Positions 57,403-64,000 of a stretch of 64,000 nt of DNA are shown one piece after another. Source of the stretch: Ischnura elegans (Eukaryota > Arthropoda > Insecta > Odonata > Coenagrionidae); the NCBI RefSeq assembly GCF_921293095.1, contig NC_060246.1, positions 91,323,030-91,387,029 on the forward strand, read 5' to 3'. Position numbers and translations under genes: made by a program. The notes beneath the pieces are model-generated. The model was not told where the DNA came from. It did no database searches and worked only from the letters and a program-made list of their open reading frames with translations. Positions within the stretch are counted from its first letter, which is position 1, and every line of letters starts with the position of its first letter.

Positions 57403-58882
57403 CTGGTAGCCTATGACATTAATCATCTGCACGATGGATGACTTTCTTTGCAAAAATTCTCGTTAACACTGTTAAGGAGAGGAATAAAAAGGGTAAAGAA
57501 TGCTTTTAACTCACCTCTACTCTTGTCTTACGTCTTATATGATTCCGTTTAGCGTACGTGAGTTCCCCTTCCTTTAGTTGATTTGGCAGCCTACTAATGA
57601 CATAACGGAAGTAAGACTTTCGTGTAAGTGGCAGGAGCAGTCACCTACTCATGATCCAAACTATTATTTCGTTATGACGCCGTTTTTGTGAACAGGAATT
57701 TCCAACAGAATACCTTCGGAAGACTTGGTCGTAGGTCGAATTGGTCCCAAGCTGGTTAATGACCAATACAAATTTGAAATCATCTACAGGCCAAAACCTA
57801 GCCTAAAACATTGCTGTGCATTCTGATGTAGACTTGCTCTTTGCCGTACATGCTCTTTTAATGCACAACCTATCAATTTGATTTTAGCTGAAGTGCTTAT
57901 CCCAGGAAGATTTTTTCCGAGCAAACTCTGTATCAAGATCTTAATTTTGCATATCTTTACTTATGATTTTGGCTATATTTTAATTTTTTCAGCTTTTGAT
58001 GCCTTACCCTTATATTGTTATGTGCTTATAATTTGTATAGGTTACCTAATTTATGCATTTATGCGTAATAGCCTTAAGTAATTTGTTTATGTGGGAAAAT
58101 TTTTCCTAGTTCGTCTCCGCCCAAGCACGTTGGCATTTTATAAATGGGTTTGAGAATCTGTCCTCAACGCCCGAAGTTTGCCATCTCGAGGATTATTATC
58201 CTCAATGAATCGCTCGCCTCAAACCATTGTTATTTTGGCGTTATGAGTCTTCAGGGAAACTCTTATGCCGTTTCGCTTGAAATGGGTCGCAAAGAAATAC
58301 TTATGTTTTTCCTTTGCCATTTACGACCACCCTCTTTCCTCCCTCACTCAACTTTTCCCCTTCCTCGGCCGGTGCCCTTTCAACGCTCACATCTATATGG
58401 TCTCTTGGCCTTACGCTGGGCTGACTTGCCAAGCGTAAATCAATACAGCGCCAGGCAAATTGAATTAATGTGTACTGTTTTAACAGATTAATAGAATGCG
58501 TTTTATCAGGAAATAAATTTATATTAGAAGTAAACAATTTATGTCAATATAGCAAAAAACTTTCAATATTACCTCGACAATGCCTGATTCGCCATTAAGA
58601 ATGCATCCGGTGGAGTTTAATGACTGTCTTTCCAACTTTCATTTGCATAAGGTCTGTACTTGATCACCTGTGTAATATCTAGCTTTACTGCCGTTGTAGA
58701 GCGTGTAGACTGTAGAGCCATCCTCTGTCATTGCTAGGCCGACGCCGCTACGCTCGCCATTGGTAGACTCTGGACTTCATATGTCTATTTAGTACTCTGT
58801 GATTGGTGCGCTTCATGCAATAGACCGAAATTTTGTTGGATCCTAATTTTCCCAAAAATTTAATGAGTGGAGGCAAACATCC
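57403..58882. other. AT-rich DNA, nothing firm
   Basis: A 115-codon plus frame (58144-58491) and a 67-codon hydrophobic plus frame (57878-58081) have no recognisable domain or splice context. Confidence 0.35.
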
Positions 58883-59205
58883 TTAACCCTTATACTGCCA
58901 CCGGGTCTATATATCGGCCTTCGCTGGTTGAGCGAAAACTGCCAGGGGCCAATTTATCTGCGCGAAATATTTCACTTTTTTTTGTGATTGTGGCCTTTTC
59001 AACGGCTGTAATTTTCGTAAATCCCCATAATCTATCTATGGTTATAAGATATAAATATATCTCAAGAATTGGAAAAAAATCTAGACGTATTAAATAAAAT
59101 TAAATAGCTGAAAATTTTTCAATCTGAAATGTAGCAAATTCCGGTAAATAGCATTGGTAGTCTTCGCACATCCCACCCGAAATGGGCTGGCAGTAAAAGG
59201 GTTAA
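58883..59205. mobile_element. piggyBac-type MITE, TTAA-flanked, CCCTT termini
   Basis: TTAA at 58883-58886 and 59202-59205. Termini CCCTTATACTGCCA and, inverted, CCCTTTTACTGCCA match at 13 of 14 positions. The TTAA-CCC arrangement is typical of piggyBac superfamily ends. The 315-bp interior is AT-rich; the frame at 58867-59097 lies across it and is not a gene. Confidence 0.85.
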
Positions 59206-59513
59206 CATAGTTGTTTTAGCTTTGAGGACTATAATAAATGCTAGGCGTTATTTCGTGGGAGTATCTCCTTTTTATACGTAAACGGCTGCTGTCCTAACAC
59301 CACGCGCCACACGCCCAGGCTTGAGGGGGCTTGCGGGGCAATATTTAGACGTATGTGAAATAACTCAGTCATAATGAAGAAAAAGTGGTCAAGAGAGCAT
59401 CACTCGGTTGTTTTTACTCCAGAGAAGGCTTCCGGAGTCCCCGCAATCCTGGTATACATTTCGTATCAACCATTCTAAGGTTGACAAATAAGGTCGTCCT
59501 TATGGATCCTGAA

Positions 59514-60214
59514 TAGGGTGGTTTCCTATTATTTTTTTATTGCCTAAATCGAAAGATTATTACTCCTGGAGTACGCATTTCACATTCTTAGAGTTTCGAA
59601 TGACGATATCTATTTTTCGCGATTAAACGAAAAGTGAATTTTTTCAAGCGCGCGAAAACGCGACGGCTAAGTATGAATGCTGGGAAAACCCCGTGTGACG
59701 TCATTCTGGTTCCCGCTGTCGTCGTGTGAGGTGACCTTGGGGCGATGCTCTGAGAGCCGCTATGATGCAGGCTGCTAGCAGGTAGCAAAGTGCACAGCTA
59801 GCAGGTAGCGTTTGGCTTAAATAAGTATTATTATAACCCTATGAAACGAAGGAAACTTTTCGCAACTTTAATCTTGCAGTTTTAACTTAAACTTAAGAAT
59901 AAAAACTTTAATTAATTTTAATAGGTGATTATTAAGAGATGTTTCCCTGAGCTCTGTGCCTCATGCATGCATTGGTTATCTCAGACGATGTAAAACTCCT
60001 ATCTACTCGTACAGAAACTAGGCCCCTGTGACGTCACGTGGAGTGGCATCGCATAGTCGCCAATCTGGCCTTTTTCAACTGCGGTTAAAATTGACCAATG
60101 CCATTCGTCAGGGATTTCTAAAACCAAATAATTTGTCTGTCATGAATACACTAATGGTGGGCAAGGAATCGCCGTCAATGAATTTCGTTTTCTTTGATGA
60201 AGGAAACTACCCTA
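59514..60214. mobile_element. Long TIR MITE family 1, copy 3
   Basis: Starts (TA)GGGTGGTTTCCT, ends AGGAAACTACCC(TA). It has the full set of internal landmarks, including GCGCGAAAACGCGACGGC, GTGTGACGTCATTC near the left and GTGACGTCACGTGGAG near the right. It is longer than copies 1 and 2 because of a local A/T-rich expansion near 59850-59920 (AACTTTAAT, AACTTAAACTTAAG). Confidence 0.8.
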
Positions 60215-61350
60215 TTGGTCGGTACCTCCCCTGATTCTAATCGCCTCCGATCTCCTTCCTCTTCAATCTGCTCCCGACCCTCCCTAACCCTCCCCTCTTA
60301 CCAGACTCGTTAACTCGCCACCCCGTCACCGACAATTCCCCTGACTTCCCAGCGGCGCCGCCGCCCGGCGTCAGGGGGACAGATGGGAATCCCTTTGGGT
60401 CACTATCTCTTGTCTCCTTTCCCAAATTGATTTCTCGAAACTCTCGTGACATCTTTGTACCCGAGCGACCCTTGACACCAGGCTTTTCTCCGCCATCGTA
60501 TTTCCATAAAGTGTGTCCAATCCAAGGTTTTTTTTCATAGTTTTTCATTTAATTACATATTTCATCTGAAACTTTTCATGGAGCACTCACTTAAAATTCT
60601 ATTTCCTACGCTGAGATGTTTTGTAGCATTTTAAATATTTTTTTTTCTTTGTCAGTTTCTATGTCAGTCAATTGCCTTCTTTCAATGCCAGTTAAGAACA
60701 GCAATTTTTTTCGCCAAAGCACTCAATGAGTATCATTTAACTATACAGGCTTCTTACTTTTTCTGTTAAACTTATTGTAACTAATTCTACTGCTAGCTGT
60801 AGTAATTACGATGCAGCATTCTCAGAAAGAAGAGAAAATTCTCGAATTAAAGGTGCCACATAATGTAAAAAAGAAATATCGTCATGCATCGCCATCGCGG
60901 ATTTCTACAAAACAGTCATGATCCTTGGCACATGATAGTTTTGCATGGTACGAGATATCTCATTGTACCACGCAATTGAAAAAGTGGTCTAAACCGTCGA
61001 AGTTCGCATCGTCCGAAATAGCGAGAACGCCGCTGCGAATTTCTACGCAAATATCGCTCGTGTCGATGCATTTCAATATCGCGGAGGTGGCAGTGAATTG
61101 TTAAGGCGGAATTGTGTGGCGTAGGAGGTGGGAGTGGGTGGGGAAGTGTGGTTGGGGGAGCGTTGTGAGGGAAAGGGTGAGTGGTGTGGGGGGAGGAGGG
61201 GGAGGGGAGACCTCTGGCGGATCGATGGCGTCGGCCCCTGAGAACACAAGGGGGAGGGGCGGGAGGGGTTTGGGGGTTGGGGGTCGTCTGCGGAGAAGGA
61301 GCAGAAGTGGAATGGGAGTCAAGTGTATTTGCCCTCGCATTTGTAGTCAC
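60215..61350. other. GC-rich patches with purine/pyrimidine-biased frames
   Basis: 60215-60500 is pyrimidine-rich on the plus strand (minus frame 60237-60548, 103 codons). 61080-61340 is G-rich on the plus strand with GGGAGG repeats (minus frame 60916-61350, Pro-rich). Both frames look like by-products of strand-biased low-complexity DNA. No domain or splice evidence. Confidence 0.25.
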
Positions 61351-61505
61351 GAAAATTAGGCGTCCAAAAAGCGTACCTTGGAAGTTTTGACTGTGGACCA
61401 GTCGGCCAGTATGTCCAGAAGCTTTCCGCTGTCACGCAAGCGCTAAAGTTTACGGAGAAAAACTCATTCCCCTTGAACCAGACTCCAATTAGGATCGAAA
61501 AAGAA

Positions 61506-61850
61506 ATCCAGCAAATATTCTGAATCGAGTGCTGGTTAAAGCATATGCTTTTTACTCGGAGGATTTTCCACACTTCGTGATACACGTTTATATGGCTGAT
61601 TGCTACAAAATGAAGACGTTATTCTCAGACGAAAGAGCGATATTAAGCGGTCGTGCGAACGGGCGACGAGGATGTACTAGCGGTACTCGAAACGTGTTCC
61701 CCAAGATCCAGCGAATATTCTTAATCGACTTCTGTTCAAAGCTAATAATTTTTACTCGTAGGATTCTCTGCGCTATGTCAAAGTTGTTTATAAGGCTAAC
61801 TGCTACCAAATGTAGACGCGATGCTAAGATGAAAGAGCGATATAAAGCGG
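61506..61850 (+). repeat. Tandem duplication, exact 200-bp period
   Basis: Units 61506-61650 and 61706-61850, each 145 bp, share ATCCAGC(A/G)AATATTCT, TTTTTACTCG, AGGATT, GGCT(G/A)A(T/C)TGCTAC and GAAAGAGCGATAT(T/A)AAGCGG. A 200-bp period is not a multiple of three, so the long plus frame across both (61529-61858) does not preserve a repeated protein. Confidence 0.7.
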
Positions 61851-62600
61851 TAATATAACTCCATGCAATCCCGTTTTTTTATGGGTTTTGATGCACATTG
61901 ATATACACGTTTCAAGACATTGTGATGTGCGCGATAAGGCTCAATGCCACGATTTACTGACCTGTCTCAAAGTTGCTCCGTCACACTATCGTAGGGGTTT
62001 TAGTTCGGTCTGCAACGGAGTCACTTCCCTCGTAAAGTGTGCTCGAACGCCTTACATTCACCCTGGCAAATCGTGTCAATACGCCTTAAAGCGTCGCTCA
62101 GAATATTCTTTAAGGCGTTTTAGGGCTTATGTGAAGCGTTTGATTTCCTTCGAGAGATTCAAGAAGGAATATCCGTGAAACATTGAGACATACGAGGGAT
62201 AAGCAAAAATATCCAAATGTTATTCCCTCTTTGTCGGGGATTTTACCTCACAAGTAACTAAGTAAAACACCATAATGGTTAATTCAAAACTGGTTTCGAA
62301 TTTTTAATAAATAGCAGTGACCTGATAATATCAGCTAAGAAAAATGAAATTCCATTTCTTCTTGAGACCGTCGCAGCGCTGTTGTATCTTAGAACATCAC
62401 CATAGTTCCAAGTCCGACAGAAGCGATATATAATAAGAGAGATATTATGTCCAATGTTCAGATGTAGGTATTGGTTTTGCTCCCAAGTAAAAAAATACTT
62501 TAATAAATACAAGAAGGATCTCAGTACGAGAATTTCCATTTTTTGCTGGCAACTGGTGTCCTAACACTAGCCTGAACACGCCAATGGAGGCAGCTTGCGG
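61851..62600. other. AT-rich DNA with one short hairpin
   Basis: ACGCCTTAAAG (62081-62091) and CTTTAAGGCGT (62108-62118) form a perfect 11-bp stem with a 16-nt loop. Otherwise no supported feature; plus frame 61888-62178 (96 codons) has no recognisable domain. Confidence 0.35.
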
Positions 62601-62862
62601 AAGTGGCGTAGCCGAGGGGGCGTTCCAGGGAGTCCGGACCCCCCCCCCCCCCCTCCCCGAAATATAAAAACATTTGCTTCATAAAAGAAAATTAAATATT
62701 GAAATATCACGAATTAAAAAATATTTATTTAACAAATGAAGTTGTTTCGATCATGAAAAGTGTTAAAATTAGTTTAAAACCCATTGCTTAGTGCCCTGTT
62801 TTTCAAAAATTTTCCCCATGGTTTTGGTACCCCCCCAAACGAAATTCCTGGCTACGCCACTG
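62601..62862. mobile_element. 262-bp hAT-type MITE with perfect 8-bp TSD
   Basis: Left end AAGTGGCGTAGCCGAGG, right end CCTGGCTACGCCACTG. The inversion is clear; the first base is A instead of C. Flanked by exact GCTTGCGG (62593-62600 and 62863-62870). Poly-C tract near 62638 and a second C run near the right end. No ORF. Confidence 0.85.
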
Positions 62863-63249
62863 GCTTGCGGGTTAGTATGTGGATGTAAAATGGTAAACCC
62901 GTGTGTTTTGGGTGAAGCTGCGTCGCTGTATGTGGCTTTCTTCATATTAATATTGTTCAAATGCATAAAACTATGCATATCGGCCGAAAAGCGTGAATGA
63001 AAACAACTGTCTTTCACAATCACATAGAGCAATCACCTTGAAAATGGCGTAATGTGCCGAAACTTTGGTCGGTGGGAATAACGAAGTGTGGAAATAGTGA
63101 AATTCTTTCATTATATTAAACATCAAAGATTTCCTCTTCAATACGCCGGAAACTTTATCTTTTCTAATGTAATAGCCATTATGAACACAATTTTTGTGGA
63201 AAATTAAGGCAATTTAGATTATTTCAGGAATTTATTGAGAATGTTATTC

Positions 63250-63520
63250 CGGACGTGGCGTTGTAACTTTAAGAAAGTGCGAGGGTGGGGATGAGTGGTC
63301 GGCGGTAGGAGCGAAGGGAAGAGTCTGTGCCCCCGGAGGCGGAAAGGAAAGGCTGCGGGGGCGGGTAAACAGCTGAGCGCTTAACGTTGAAGTCTGCGGA
63401 GAGAGGGATAGGGGGGGTTTCCCCCCGGCGCGGCAGGGAGCGTTCGGGGGAGGGCGGGCGAGATGGAGCCGTGCTCGGAATGGGCAATCGTCCCCAGGTC
63501 CTTTGTCTTTTCACCCTCGA
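63250..63520. other. GC-rich island near the window end
   Basis: G-rich on the plus strand (GGGGGGG, GGAGGCGG, GCGCGGCAGGGAGCG). Frames on both strands (plus 63387-63632, minus 63269-63514) are Pro/Ser/Arg-rich without a recognisable domain. It may be a promoter or first-exon region. From 63521 to 64000 only AT-rich DNA is seen. Confidence 0.25.
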
Positions 63521-64000
63521 AGACCCCCTTCGAAAGACATCCGCATTGGAAGCGAATCAATTTGTAAGACCGCATTGCTTAACACTGGTTCCGTTTATTC
63601 GATTCTATCCGCATTTAATGAGCCATGAATAATTAATTGCTTTCTCGAAAACGCTCTTCTTTTTGGTGGTGAAGCTTTAATCTCCGGAGCAACTGAAGGC
63701 CGATTTTATAATGGCTGGAGCATGATATGCGTAACCATAATTGAAGAATATTTGAAAGTGAAGCAAAGAAGTTCTGAATAACGCTTGGTTATTGTTAGTG
63801 TTCGAATGCTTAGTTAAAATGGTAGTGGCTTTATTAGTGAAAAAATCAACATTAAAAAATAAAGAAATTCTCGCCTCTTACCCTACTGACACCGAAAGAA
63901 AATAATCACGCAAATTTCCTAAATTAATAACTTCATAAACAATTTTTATAAAAAAAATCCTCACTAATTTCTCATTGTGTCATGAGAACTACCTTATTTG

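Noticed and set aside
60916-61350. 144-codon Pro-rich frame
   Set aside because: By-product of a strand-biased G-rich low-complexity tract.

Overview
This is a eukaryotic, AT-rich, repeat-laden window with no complete host gene, no operon structure and no rRNA or CRISPR. The mix of repeats suggests an arthropod, probably an insect: hAT, piggyBac-type and PIF/Harbinger-type MITEs, tRNA-derived SINEs, a Penelope-like (GIY-YIG) fragment and a non-LTR retrotransposon fragment. That is inference; the species cannot be named from the sequence. Most of the annotation is therefore mobile elements plus a few candidate exons.

Layout. 0-9.4 kb: a TTAA-flanked MITE, one candidate minus-strand exon (880-1176), a strong single hairpin (5390-5476), the first copy of a long TIR MITE (6771-7432), an inverted-repeat element, and a 301-bp hAT MITE whose unoccupied site can be read in a nearby duplicated segment. 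9.4-27.35 kb: an 18-kb composite. Its outer ends are hAT-type termini flanked by a perfect 8-bp target duplication (CCTTGGCC). Just inside lies a second pair of inverted ends (9713 and 27271), whose outer and subterminal signals resemble those of the MITE family at 6.8, 44.3 and 59.5 kb. The interior has no convincing gene. It is a multilayer tandem array with several blocks of short GC-rich palindromes built on the core GCGAAGC. The stems vary but keep pairing around G-N-A triloops. 27.4-35.4 kb: mostly unremarkable AT-rich DNA with one hairpin, one hammerhead-like motif and a GC-rich island. 35.4-40.3 kb: a hAT element next to a candidate minus-strand first exon, two SINEs, a Penelope endonuclease remnant and another 301-bp hAT MITE. 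41-50 kb: a 205-bp-period tandem duplication, a PIF/Harbinger-like MITE, the second long MITE, a hAT-like MITE with perfect target duplication and a LINE 3' fragment. 50.7-54.3 kb: the best host-gene evidence, a plus-strand internal exon (51058-51279) and a terminal exon (53838-54188) with matching phase 0 splice junctions, a hydrophobic segment, a stop and a poly(A) signal. 56-64 kb: piggyBac-type MITEs, the third long MITE, a 200-bp-period tandem duplication and a hAT MITE with perfect target duplication.

The most unusual structure is the 18-kb nested composite and its GNA-triloop hairpin arrays. All calls were made by reading; no alignment, folding or database search was run.
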